In this document: positions 16,733-24,305 of the stretch, one piece after another
Position numbering within the stretch: position 1 is the stretch's first letter
Layout: each line of letters opens with the position of its first letter
Assembly: GCF_004332115.1 (NCBI RefSeq)
Contig: NZ_SJPA01000006.1
Span: forward strand, 1 to 64,000
DNA: 64,000 bases
Reading direction: 5' to 3'
From: Chlorobium sp. N1
GTDB taxonomy: Bacteria; Bacteroidota; Chlorobiia; Chlorobiales; Chlorobiaceae
Translations under genes and position numbers: made by a program
The notes under the pieces: model-generated
Database searches by the model: none
Told to the model about the DNA's origin: nothing
What the model saw: the letters and a program-made list of their open reading frames with translations, nothing else

Positions 16733-17671
16733 CTATTTCGATGCCTCAGGCCTGGTTGACTCATATTGTTTTCCCACGGCGCCATCATTTGCCGCACCAT
16801 CAACAACATCCTTATCCTTGTTCACTCTTTCCGTGATCGGCGAACGACCGAAACACTGCGCAAGATTGATCGGCTTATCGGATTCATCTTCGGCTACAAT
16901 CAGAAACGTACAGCCGACAAGCGCTGTTGGCGCCGTTACTCCACCGGTGTTTGAAAGACCTGTCGACAGACCAGTAAGAGCTCCCAGAGGGCCATTGATA
17001 AGACCGGAAACAACCGGAGCAACGGACACCCCCCTGCTGCTTGCATCAACGCCGACAGCATAGGAGATCAGGTCCGGAATTGACAGCAGAAGCACATTGT
17101 AGCCCTCGAACGCCTTCGAACAAGCGATGTAATGGGTGGCATCATAAATGACCGATGGCAGATCAACCTCATCAGAAGACTTTTTGCGGCTCTGGACTGT
17201 CAGCGAACCGACAACCTTTCCCGTCGCTATGCCGTTGAAGTCGAATTTGACCTTCCGATTCTTCAGTCGCTTTCTCTCAGGCAGTTTTTCTCCGTTGAAA
17301 ATCACCTTGGTCTTGCCGCTCCGGCCAACCTCTACGTCATGCAATGATGTGGAAAAGAAATACTGGGAGAGCACTGGAAGCCCAGCAATCTGTGCGGGCT
17401 TGCCCATGATGCTGAAAAGCGTCGGAGAGAGAACCGGGGCGGAAACCGTTCCCGGCATATAGGGCTGCATTTTCGCCGCTTCGAATGTCATGTCGACAAA
17501 ACTGGAGCCAACGGCATTATCGGCTGATGCATCAGCATTGGAATTATTTATTGCTCCGACGTCTCCGTTAATGGTATCATTTTCAGCATAGACAGACGTC
17601 GCCGCAAACAACACTGACAATGAAACAGCAGCAATAACTTTTTTCATTTTCTTTTCACTAGTAAAGCTCAT
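16733..17671 (-). CDS. Secreted protein of unknown function (312 aa)
   Basis: The signal peptide ends near 'TSVYA' (residue 29). The first 35 mature residues ('NDTINGDVGAINNSN...DNAVGSSFVDM') match the N-terminus of the 67-aa protein encoded just upstream. The body has a Lys/Arg-rich stretch ('GEKLPERKRLKNRKVKF'), a Gly/Ser/Thr-rich segment ('LGALTGLSTGLSNTGG') and three Cys. The ATG at 17671 is supported by CGGAG 9 nt before it; the ATG eight codons later would give a cleaner signal peptide but lacks a ribosome binding site. No known domain was recognised. Confidence 0.72.
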   Translation of the reverse strand: MSFTSEKKMKKVIAAVSLSVLFAATSVYAENDTINGDVGAINNSNADASADNAVGSSFVDMTFEAAKMQPYMPGTVSAPVLSPTLFSIMGKPAQIAGLPVLSQYFFSTSLHDVEVGRSGKTKVIFNGEKLPERKRLKNRKVKFDFNGIATGKVVGSLTVQSRKKSSDEVDLPSVIYDATHYIACSKAFEGYNVLLLSIPDLISYAVGVDASSRGVSVAPVVSGLINGPLGALTGLSTGLSNTGGVTAPTALVGCTFLIVAEDESDKPINLAQCFGRSPITERVNKDKDVVDGAANDGAVGKQYESTRPEASK

Positions 17672-17727
17672 AAATGATTACTCCGCATTCATTAAATCTG
17701 TATATGCGGTATTCGTGGTGATAAAAG

Positions 17728-17931
17728 TCAATACCCAAAATATTGGGCCAATAACAGCCAGGCCTGTTGGACATTTACGATAGCCACAGAACTGACCCCG
17801 ACCGAATTAGAGGTAGATCCTTCCGACGTATTGACTTCACCTATAGTTCCGTTGATAATATCCTCGCCTGCGTATGCGCTACCGGCGAACAAACACATCC
17901 CAAGCGATGCAATTGCAATAACCTTTTTCAT
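17728..17931 (-). CDS. Small secreted protein (67 aa), related to the N-terminus of its neighbour
   Basis: The signal peptide is 'MKKVIAIASLGMCLFAGSAYA'. The mature 46 residues contain 'EDIINGTIGEVNTSEGSTSNSVGVSSV', alignable with the 312-aa neighbour, and end in the hydrophobic/aromatic tail 'AWLLLAQYFGY'. TAGGAG precedes the ATG by 7 nt. It could be a complete short paralogue or a truncated copy; the good ribosome binding site and clean signal peptide favour a working gene. Function unknown. Confidence 0.7.
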   Translation of the reverse strand: MKKVIAIASLGMCLFAGSAYAGEDIINGTIGEVNTSEGSTSNSVGVSSVAIVNVQQAWLLLAQYFGY

Positions 17932-17973
17932 TTTTGGCTCCTATTCTGGTTTAAAAGTCATCATTACAATCAA

Positions 17974-17998
17974 GGCTCCAGACTGCATGCCTGGAGCC
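17974..17998 (-). terminator. Hairpin after the 119-aa secreted-protein gene
   Basis: GGCTCCAG-N9-CTGGAGCC, a perfect 8-bp stem 30 nt past the stop of the gene ending at 18029, followed on the minus strand by a modest T-rich stretch (TTGATTGT). It is probably a partial terminator or mRNA 3'-end stabiliser that would leave the first gene more abundant than the genes below it. Confidence 0.55.
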
Positions 17999-18028
17999 CT
18001 GAGAATGTAACGACACCTCCGTTATAGC

Positions 18029-18388
18029 TCAGAAGCTGAGCATCTGGGCGTTGAGAAGCGAAGCGGCAGAGGATCCGCCAAACCATGACGATGTCTGTGC
18101 CTGTGCGCCCGAAACAGCATTGACGCTGGTGTTAAGGTCAGTCAGGCTGAATGCCGACGAGCTGCTTCCCGGATTGAACCAGCCACCGCCAGTCGACTGG
18201 TTCATGCTCACAATCTGGAATGCCGAATTGTTAACATTCGCAAAATTCCCGGCAATGCCGCTGGCAGCTGCGATGCCGCTGCTGTTGAGACCAACCGAAG
18301 AAATCTGAGCTAGTTCTCCAGCAAACGAGGTAGAAGTACCCATTGCCATGGCTGCGGCGAATGCGACGGCTGCGATTGTCTTTTTCAT
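18029..18388 (-). CDS. Small secreted Ser/Ala/Asn/Gly-rich protein (119 aa)
   Basis: The signal peptide 'MKKTIAAVAFAAAMAMGTSTSFAG' is followed by about 95 low-complexity residues rich in Ser, Ala, Asn, Gly and Gln, with no Cys and few charges ('GIAGNFANVNNSAFQIVSMNQS'). CAGGAG precedes the ATG. It is the first gene behind the sigma-54 promoter at 18539-18555, with a 3' hairpin, the usual layout of a highly expressed structural protein. The composition would suit a fibre or matrix protein; this is inference and no family was recognised. Confidence 0.73.
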   Translation of the reverse strand: MKKTIAAVAFAAAMAMGTSTSFAGELAQISSVGLNSSGIAAASGIAGNFANVNNSAFQIVSMNQSTGGGWFNPGSSSSAFSLTDLNTSVNAVSGAQAQTSSWFGGSSAASLLNAQMLSF

Positions 18389-18538
18389 AATTGACTCCTG
18401 TAATGGTTTGATTGTATGTTTGTGTAATGTGCCGGTAAATCAAGGCCTCAGATTGTTACTATAGCATGCATCTCATGCAGATGAGGGCATTTTTTATATA
18501 ACCGGAGAGGCCCATTAATGCCCGACACTCTTCCTATT

Positions 18539-18555
18539 AGCAAGGATAATGCCAA
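18539..18555 (-). promoter_or_regulatory. Sigma-54 (-24/-12) promoter of the secreted-protein genes
   Basis: On the minus strand the site reads TTGGCATTATCCTTGCT, a full match to TTGGCAY-N5-TTGCW with GG and GC ten bases apart. Transcription would begin near 18527 and reach the ATG at 18388 after a leader of about 140 nt. A CTTATG...CATAAG inverted repeat lies at 18594-18624 upstream, but is not the same as the palindrome at 16177. Confidence 0.75.
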
Positions 18556-18959
18556 CAAAAAAGGCACCGTGTTAACATGCCAGAAAAAGACAACTTATGA
18601 GGTGCAAACGACTTTAGCCATAAGCAGTATTCTGACCAACTGTCCCACCTACGGTTTCGTTTTGAGAAGCATCGTCCGCATGTTGTTCAGCATGGAGACA
18701 GTTGCCAAGCGGCCAGCCAGTCCGAGCCCTAAAAGGGAAAAAAACAGCACAGAAAAAAACCAAAGAATAATCCGAAGGATGCATTTATTTAACCCGCAGT
18801 AATACTTTGCGGTTTGGCGGGTTTATTGTCCAACTTCTGGAAAGCCTGAAATACGACAGCAGCATTCGCTTGGCAGAATCCCACTCGGGGGGCTGAGGGG
18901 AGAAAGAATGCCTCATCGTTACGATGCACACAGAGCACCCACTGCAATTCTCCGACAAT

Positions 18960-18997
18960 GCAAAAGGCCGGAATCCTGACCGGCCCTTTTGCTTTTT
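18960..18997 (+). terminator. Rho-independent terminator-like hairpin
   Basis: GCAAAAGG-CCGG, a 7-8 nt loop, CCGG-CCCTTTTGC, then TTTTT. The stem is long with one bulge. The T-run fits the plus strand; the reverse strand has a shorter TTTTGC, so it may also end transcripts from thioredoxin reading leftwards. Confidence 0.6.
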
Positions 18998-19127
18998 ACC
19001 CATTACATTGGCAGCTCAACACCCTTAGCCGTGACGCTCATGTCAGGAACAACGGGATTTCGGAACCGGCGCCACAGCCGAAGCAACTTCGTGCTACTGC
19101 TTGCCGCCGTCTAGTAGCGGCCGGTGG

Positions 19128-19284
19128 CAACCATCCTCGCCGGGATGCTCCCCTTTTCCCTGTGCTCGGCGATGCTGCTTCTGATGTTCGCCTGCAGGGC
19201 CATTCCGGCAGGGAACTCGGGCTCGATCCGGCCAACCTCCCGAAAGCCCTCACCGTGAAGCTCCTGGCGGGCATTGCGAGGAAG
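19128..19284 (-). pseudogene. Possible remnant of a small protein gene downstream of thioredoxin
   Basis: In one minus-strand frame the sequence reads 'GFREVGRIEPEFPAG', 'MALQANIRSSIAEHREKG', 'SIPARMVATGRY' and then a TAG at 19130-19128. It is polar and protein-like, unlike the other frames. No ATG, GTG or TTG with a ribosome binding site opens this frame upstream; the in-frame ATG inside would give only 30 residues. It may be a frameshifted gene, a short ORF of 30 codons, or chance. Low confidence. Confidence 0.25.
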
Positions 19285-19286
19285 AT

Positions 19287-19592
19287 CTAGCGGAGGGCGC
19301 TCTCTACCGCCTGCTTCAGCTGCGGGTAGGGCACGGCTCCCGCCGTGCTCCAGACCTTCTCCCCGCCTTTGAAGAGCATCAGCGCAGGGATGCCCTGCAC
19401 CTGGAAGCGGGAGGCCGCGGCAGGCTGCTGGTCGACATTGACTTTCACCACCGTCAGGCGCCCCTTGAACTCCCCGGCGAGTTTCTTGACGGAAGGGGCC
19501 ACCATCTTGCAGGGCCCGCACCAGTCGGCCCAGAAGTCGACGAAAACGGGAGTGGAACTGCTACGGATGAATTCTTCGAGTGAAGCTGCCAT
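19287..19592 (-). CDS. Thioredoxin
   Basis: 101 aa, single thioredoxin fold. The active site 'WADWCGPCKMVAP' lies near residues 23-35, with the cis-Pro in 'VQGIPALMLF' and the terminal 'PYPQLKQAVESAL' helix. It should act as a cytoplasmic disulfide reductase. It is divergent from the pterin genes, with a 242-nt spacer, and is probably monocistronic. No clear Shine-Dalgarno sequence is seen. Confidence 0.93.
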   Translation of the reverse strand: MAASLEEFIRSSSTPVFVDFWADWCGPCKMVAPSVKKLAGEFKGRLTVVKVNVDQQPAAASRFQVQGIPALMLFKGGEKVWSTAGAVPYPQLKQAVESALR

Positions 19593-19834
19593 GATTACGG
19601 TATGCTTAGGGTTGCTGGGAAACGGTTCTAAAAAGGGCAGTTACGGATAACAGAACGTCCGGTGTGTCCGAAAGGGTTCCCGCCTGTAGAGACACTCGAA
19701 CTCCAGGGTGAAACTTATAGCGGAGCGCTCTGGTTGGTTTTCCCGAGACATTCATCCATGCAAACTACGCCATCCCGGAGAAACTCGCACGAAATGAGTA
19801 CATTGTTGGCAGAAACCCGACTGCTCGGCAGCTA

Positions 19835-20311
19835 ATGAAAGAGAAAAACACCCCTCAAGCCCCCTCAGCCCTCCTCGAGAGACCGAGAAAACTTTACGTG
19901 ACGCGCACGATCGAATTCAACGCGGCGCACCGCCTCCATAACCCCGCCTTCAGCGACGAGAAGAACCGCCTGGTTTACGGCAAGTGCTCTTCCCTGCACG
20001 GACACGGCCATAACTACCAGCTGGAAATCACCCTCGGCGGCACGATGGATCCGGAAACCGGCTACCTCTTCGACCTGAAAGAGCTGAAGCGGATCCTCGA
20101 GGAGGAGGTAACGGCGCGTTTCGACCACCGCCACCTCAATTATGACGTCCCGGAGCTCGAAGGGCTGGTGCCGACCACAGAAATGCTCGCGGTGCTCGTC
20201 TGGGACATCCTCGAAGAACGAATTGAATCAATCGACAACAGGGAAATCTCCCTCCAAGCGGTAAAAATCCATGAAACAGGAAAGAACAGCGTCAGCTATC
20301 TCGGAGAATAA
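19835..20311 (+). CDS. 6-pyruvoyl-tetrahydropterin synthase
   Basis: 158 aa. It converts 7,8-dihydroneopterin triphosphate to 6-pyruvoyl-tetrahydropterin. The zinc ligands are in 'FNAAHRL' (first His) and '[11 protein letters not shown]' (two His), with a Cys four residues before HGH. '[16 protein letters not shown]', '[10 protein letters not shown]', 'VPTTEMLAV' and '[16 protein letters not shown]' follow the eukaryotic PTPS pattern more closely than QueD. It overlaps folE by 41 nt, so the two successive steps from GTP are encoded together. In green sulfur bacteria this would supply biopterin-type pterins. QueD activity is the alternative. Confidence 0.85.
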   Translation: MKEKNTPQAPSALLERPRKLYVTRTIEFNAAHRLHNPAFSDEKNRLVYGKCSSLHGHGHNYQLEITLGGTMDPETGYLFDLKELKRILEEEVTARFDHRHLNYDVPELEGLVPTTEMLAVLVWDILEERIESIDNREISLQAVKIHETGKNSVSYLGE

Positions 20312-20942
20312 CAGCCATCTCACCGGACGCGGCGCCTGCTGCGACGATGACGAATACCCCCTGGATCCCCAGCAGCTTACTCCGGAAGCCTCCAGCGCAC
20401 TTGAGTCTGCGGTATCGACCATGCTCGAAAGCGTCGGCGAGGACCCGGAGCGCGAAGGGCTCCTGAAAACTCCCGAACGGGTCGCCCGCTCGCTTGCGTT
20501 CCTGACGAGGGGGTACCGTCAGGATCCGGAGGAGATGCTCAGGAAGGCGGTCTTCACCGAGTCCTACGACGAAATGGTGCTCGTGCGCGACATCGACATC
20601 TTCTCGATGTGCGAGCATCACATGCTCCCCTTCTTCGGCAAGGCACACGTCGCCTACATCCCCGACGGCAAGATCGTCGGGCTCTCGAAGCTCGCACGGG
20701 TCGTAGAGGTCTTCGCCCGCCGCCTCCAGGTGCAGGAACGGCTCACCCAGCAGATCCGCGACGCCATACAGGACGTCCTGAACCCGAAGGGGGTCGGCGT
20801 CGTCATCGAGGCCAGGCATATGTGCATGGTGATGCGCGGAGTCGAGAAACTCAATTCCGTCACGACGACCTCGGCGATGTCGGGGCAGTTCATCACGAGC
20901 GAGTCCACCAGGAGCGAGTTCCTGCGCCTGATCCGCCAGTAA
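20271..20942 (+). CDS. folE: GTP cyclohydrolase I
   Basis: 223 aa. It opens GTP to dihydroneopterin triphosphate, the first step of folate and biopterin synthesis. Zinc ligands are visible as Cys and His in '[11 protein letters not shown]' and Cys in '[11 protein letters not shown]'. '[11 protein letters not shown]' and '[22 protein letters not shown]' are standard family motifs. The 45-residue N-terminal part before '[10 protein letters not shown]' is variable. ATG 20271 overlaps the PTPS gene by 41 nt; no later start would keep the domain intact. A terminator follows directly. Confidence 0.96.
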   Translation: MKQERTASAISENNSHLTGRGACCDDDEYPLDPQQLTPEASSALESAVSTMLESVGEDPEREGLLKTPERVARSLAFLTRGYRQDPEEMLRKAVFTESYDEMVLVRDIDIFSMCEHHMLPFFGKAHVAYIPDGKIVGLSKLARVVEVFARRLQVQERLTQQIRDAIQDVLNPKGVGVVIEARHMCMVMRGVEKLNSVTTTSAMSGQFITSESTRSEFLRLIRQ

Positions 20943-20972
20943 GCCCGCTCCCCCGCCCGCCCGGAAACGGAG

Positions 20973-21008
20973 AACCCCGCCGCTGCATCTTCGCAGGGCG
21001 GGGTTTTT
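20973..21008 (+). terminator. Rho-independent terminator after folE
   Basis: AACCCCGCC, a spacer that can itself pair (GCTGC...GCAG), then GGCGGGGTTTTT. It lies 30 nt after the folE stop and before the convergent nuoN end at 21052. Confidence 0.85.
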
Positions 21009-21051
21009 GTGTTGGTACGATCCCTCTCGGCTTCGCTGCAGGGAACCTCGC

Positions 21052-22587
21052 TCAGTAGAGCGTGAGGCCGAACATCGCCGAGGAGTAGCGGGCGAACTGC
21101 GAGAGCGGCTCGAAGAAGAGGCCGAACCAGATGGTGAGCACCATGAGGATGCTCATCAGCACATTTGCGAGCATACCGGGGTTCAGGGACCGGTCGCCGG
21201 GCTCCTCCGACTCGCGCAGGAACATGTTGAGCGGGATCAGCATGTAGTAGTAGAGCGAGATGACGCTCGTCAGGATGCCGACGAGGGCCAGGCCGACGAA
21301 GAGCGAGCCTTTCGAGAGCAGTGCCGAGAAGATGAAGAGCTTGCCGATGAATCCGACCGTCGGCGGCAGGCCGACGAGCGAAATGAGGAAGACCGTCAGG
21401 GCGGCTCCTGCCAGCGGCATCTTGCGGCCGAGGCCGCGGTAGTCGTCGAGGTTCTCGCTGCCGGTACGGTTGGCGATGAGGACGACGACGTAGAAGGCTC
21501 CGTAGTTCATGAGGAGATACGAGAGCAGGTAGAAGAGGATGGCCTGGGTGCCGATCTGGTCCATGACAAGGAGGCCGAGCAGCAGGTAGCCGGCATGGGC
21601 GATCGAGGAGTAGGCCAGGAGACGCTTGACGTTCTTCTGCCAGATGGCGACCACGTTGCCGTAGATCATGGAGGCGACGGAGAGGACGGAAAGCATGAGC
21701 AGCCAGTTCATGCCGGCGATGTCCTCGTAAGGGCTGCCGCCGTGGGGTATGGCGATGTAGAAGAAGCGGATGAGAAGCGCGAAGCCTGCCGCCTTCGAGG
21801 CGACCGAGAGGTAGGCGGTAACCGGAGTCGGAGATCCTTCGTAGACGTCGGGGCTCCAGAAGTGGAACGGCACGGCGCCGATCTTGTAGCCGAACCCGGC
21901 AAGGACGAGGAGGCTGGAGAGCATCATGACGAGCGGGTCGTAGCCGTGGGCTGAAAGCTCGGCGCTGATGCGCAGGATGTTGGTCTCGCCCGTCATGCCG
22001 TAGATGAGGGAGAAGCCGTAGATCATGAGGCCCGATGAAACGGCCCCGTAAATGAGATACTTCAGGGCGGCCTCGGAGGATCGGGGGTCGCGCTTGAAGT
22101 AGCCGGAGAGGACGTAGGCCGAAAGGCCGACGAGCTCCATCGAGAGGAAGATCATCAGGAGGTCCTCAGAGGCGGCCATCATGACCATGCCGATCACCAT
22201 GGCGACAAGGAGGGCGTAGTACTCGCCGATCCCCTTCACCTCGATCTCGAAGCGACGGTCGGCCATCGTCACCACGACGGCCAGCATGCCTGAGGCGACG
22301 GCGAAGTACTTGAAGAAGATCGCGAACTCGTCGAGGACGTACATCCCGAAGAAGAGTTCACCGCCCGGCATCGCATGCTGCTGGTGGATGAAGAACATCG
22401 AAACGCCGAGGCCGGCGAGGGTCAGCCAGCCGAGCAGGACCGACTTGCGGCCCTTCACGGCGAGATCGACCAGGATCAGCGCCATGAAGAGCACCGAGAG
22501 GTAGATTTCCGGGATGAAGTATCCCGCACCGGACTTCAGTGCGGCGACGATACTCTGTATTTCAGCGCCTGTAGGGAGCTCGAACAT
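21052..22587 (-). CDS. nuoN: NADH-quinone oxidoreductase-like complex I subunit N
   Basis: 511 aa, about 14 membrane helices, a member of the Mrp-antiporter-like proton-pumping subunits. Typical motifs are 'MIFLSMELVGLSAYVLSGYFKRD' with the conserved Glu, 'KIGAVPFHFWSPDVYEGSPTPVTAYLSVASK' with the conserved Lys residues, and 'LLAYSSIAHAGYLLLG'. It is the last gene of the operon, 40 nt after nuoM, with GAAGAG before the ATG. Confidence 0.95.
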   Translation of the reverse strand: MFELPTGAEIQSIVAALKSGAGYFIPEIYLSVLFMALILVDLAVKGRKSVLLGWLTLAGLGVSMFFIHQQHAMPGGELFFGMYVLDEFAIFFKYFAVASGMLAVVVTMADRRFEIEVKGIGEYYALLVAMVIGMVMMAASEDLLMIFLSMELVGLSAYVLSGYFKRDPRSSEAALKYLIYGAVSSGLMIYGFSLIYGMTGETNILRISAELSAHGYDPLVMMLSSLLVLAGFGYKIGAVPFHFWSPDVYEGSPTPVTAYLSVASKAAGFALLIRFFYIAIPHGGSPYEDIAGMNWLLMLSVLSVASMIYGNVVAIWQKNVKRLLAYSSIAHAGYLLLGLLVMDQIGTQAILFYLLSYLLMNYGAFYVVVLIANRTGSENLDDYRGLGRKMPLAGAALTVFLISLVGLPPTVGFIGKLFIFSALLSKGSLFVGLALVGILTSVISLYYYMLIPLNMFLRESEEPGDRSLNPGMLANVLMSILMVLTIWFGLFFEPLSQFARYSSAMFGLTLY

Positions 22588-22627
22588 GATTCTCTTCGTT
22601 TATTCTGGTTTCGGTCTATGCGTCGGC

Positions 22628-24265
22628 TCAGTTCAGGGTAGCCATGGCCACCGGCGAGAGCACCTGGACGAGCTTGTTGATGCTGGTGGTCATGAGCCCC
22701 ATGATCGGCATCGGGTAGATGCCGAGGAAGATGACGATGACGGCGAGCGGAACCAGCATGGCGAGTTCGCGACCGTCGAGGTCGAGCTTGCCCTTCCAGT
22801 CGTGGAAGTGGATGTGCTCGTGGCCGTCCTCGCCGATCTCGAGGTCATAGGCGGCATCCTCCCGGCGCTTGCCGAGGAACATCCGCTGCAGCGACCAGAG
22901 CAGGTAGGCCGCACCGAAGACGATGCCGAGCACCGAAACCATCGCGATGGGCCTGGTGACCTCCGCGCTGAAGGCGCCGACGAAGACGAAGGCCTCGCTG
23001 ATGAAGCCGGAGAGGCCCGGAAGTCCGAGAGAGGCGAACCAGGCGATCATGACGACGCCTGCGTACACCGGCATGTAGCTGGCCAGGCCGCCGAACTTCT
23101 CGATCTGGCGGGTATGGGCGCGATCATAAATGACACCGACGAGCAGGAAGAGCATGGCGGTGATGGTGCCGTGGTTGAACATCTGGTAGAGGGCGCCGGT
23201 CATGCCCTCGCTGTTGGCGGCGGCAAGGCCGAGCAGGACGTAGCCCATGTGGCTGATCGAACTGTAGGCGACCATCTTCTTCAGGTCTTTCTGGGCCAGT
23301 GCGCAGAAGGCGCCGTAGATGATGTTTATGGCGCCTAACACGCCGATCACGTAGAGCGATGCCTGGAACACCTCGGGGAAGAGCGGGAAGTTGATGCGCA
23401 TCATGCCGTAGGTGCCGAGCTTGAGGAGCACGCCGGCAAGAATGACCGAGATCGGAGTCGGCGCCTCGACGTGTGCGTCGGGAAGCCAGGTATGGAACGG
23501 GAACATCGGAACCTTGATGGCGAATCCGACGAAGAGCACGATGAAGGCCACGTAGCGCCACATGGTGTTGTCGGGTCCGAGGATCGAATCCTTCACATAG
23601 TTGGCCTGGTCGGCCATCGCCACGAGGCTGAAGGTATGGTTGCCGGTAAGCGGATCGAGCACGCTGAAGTAGAGCGCGATCATCACCAGCAGCATGAAGA
23701 CGGAACCGAACAGGGTGTAGAGGAAGAACTTGATGGCGGCATACTCGCGGTTCGGGCCGCCCCACATGCCGATGAGGAAGTACATCGGAAGCAGCATGAG
23801 CTCCCAGAACACGTAGAAGAGGAAGAAGTCGAGCGCGACGAAGCAGCCCATCATGGCCGTGGCCAGGAGGTTGTAGAGGAGGAAGTACCCCTTGACCTGC
23901 TTCTGGATGGTCCAGCTCGAGAGCACGCCGATGGTGGAAACAAGCGCGGTAAGGATCACCATGGTGATGGAGAGGCCGTCGACGCCGAGGAAGTACTCGA
24001 TGTTCATGCTGCCCATCGAGCCGAGGTCGAGCGTGATCCAGGGAAGACGCTCGATGAACTGGAAGGAGCCTTCAGGCGAGCCTCCAGCCGCGGCGGTGAT
24101 GCCGGCCATCGAAGGGTCGTAGGCCCGCCAGATCATGACCGCCAGAACCATCTGGGCGACGGCCGCAAGCAGCGAGACGATCCGGATGATCTGCTTCTGG
24201 GAGGAGGGCACGGCGAGGATGACCAGGCCGGCGATGACGGGCAGAAAGACAATTAAACTCAGCAT
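22628..24265 (-). CDS. nuoM: Complex I subunit M
   Basis: 545 aa, about 14 membrane helices. 'FYVFWELMLLPMYFLIGMWGG' carries the conserved Glu of the proton channel; 'KVPMFPFHTWLPDAHVEAPTPISVILAGVLLKLGTYG' and 'MVAYSSISHMGYVLLG' are subunit M hallmarks. A cytosolic-side insertion with several Asp/Glu/His ('DLEIGEDGHEHIHFHDWKGK') lies near residue 475. ATG 24265 with AGGGAAC upstream was preferred over the open frame extending to 24373. Confidence 0.95.
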   Translation of the reverse strand: MLSLIVFLPVIAGLVILAVPSSQKQIIRIVSLLAAVAQMVLAVMIWRAYDPSMAGITAAAGGSPEGSFQFIERLPWITLDLGSMGSMNIEYFLGVDGLSITMVILTALVSTIGVLSSWTIQKQVKGYFLLYNLLATAMMGCFVALDFFLFYVFWELMLLPMYFLIGMWGGPNREYAAIKFFLYTLFGSVFMLLVMIALYFSVLDPLTGNHTFSLVAMADQANYVKDSILGPDNTMWRYVAFIVLFVGFAIKVPMFPFHTWLPDAHVEAPTPISVILAGVLLKLGTYGMMRINFPLFPEVFQASLYVIGVLGAINIIYGAFCALAQKDLKKMVAYSSISHMGYVLLGLAAANSEGMTGALYQMFNHGTITAMLFLLVGVIYDRAHTRQIEKFGGLASYMPVYAGVVMIAWFASLGLPGLSGFISEAFVFVGAFSAEVTRPIAMVSVLGIVFGAAYLLWSLQRMFLGKRREDAAYDLEIGEDGHEHIHFHDWKGKLDLDGRELAMLVPLAVIVIFLGIYPMPIMGLMTTSINKLVQVLSPVAMATLN

Positions 24266-24305
24266 GTTCCCTATCGGTATGTTTGCAATTGAAAAGTAAA
24301 TCCTC

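Larger units (their letters stand above)
18389..19286. other. Long intergenic region between the secreted-protein genes and thioredoxin
   Basis: About 900 nt without a convincing gene. It holds a sigma-54 promoter (18539-18555, minus), a nested inverted repeat around 18791-18823, a strong terminator (18960-18997), and at 19128-19286 a minus-strand stretch that reads like the end of a small protein but has no start codon in frame. A plus-strand frame at 18518-18802 is not protein-like. Base composition becomes clearly more GC-rich from about 19.1 kb rightwards. Confidence 0.6.

Noticed and set aside
16342-18388. PEP-CTERM/exosortase substrates
   Set aside because: Polysaccharide operons with sigma-54 control often occur with PEP-CTERM proteins, so I looked for a PEP motif, helix and basic tail at the C-termini. 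None of the four secreted proteins has it, and no exosortase is in the window.
18518-18802. Plus-strand frame of 94 codons in the long intergenic region
   Set aside because: The composition is not protein-like, there is no ribosome binding site, and a perfect sigma-54 promoter of the opposite strand lies inside it.
19111-19521. Frame of 136 codons antiparallel in phase to thioredoxin
   Set aside because: Its first two thirds are an out-of-frame reading of thioredoxin. Only the tail past the thioredoxin stop looks protein-like and is reported separately as a possible remnant.
19835-20311. QueD instead of 6-pyruvoyl-tetrahydropterin synthase
   Set aside because: The zinc motif fits both, but length, the VPTTEM and [10 protein letters not shown] motifs and overlap with folE favour PTPS. 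No queuosine gene is near. Not fully excluded.
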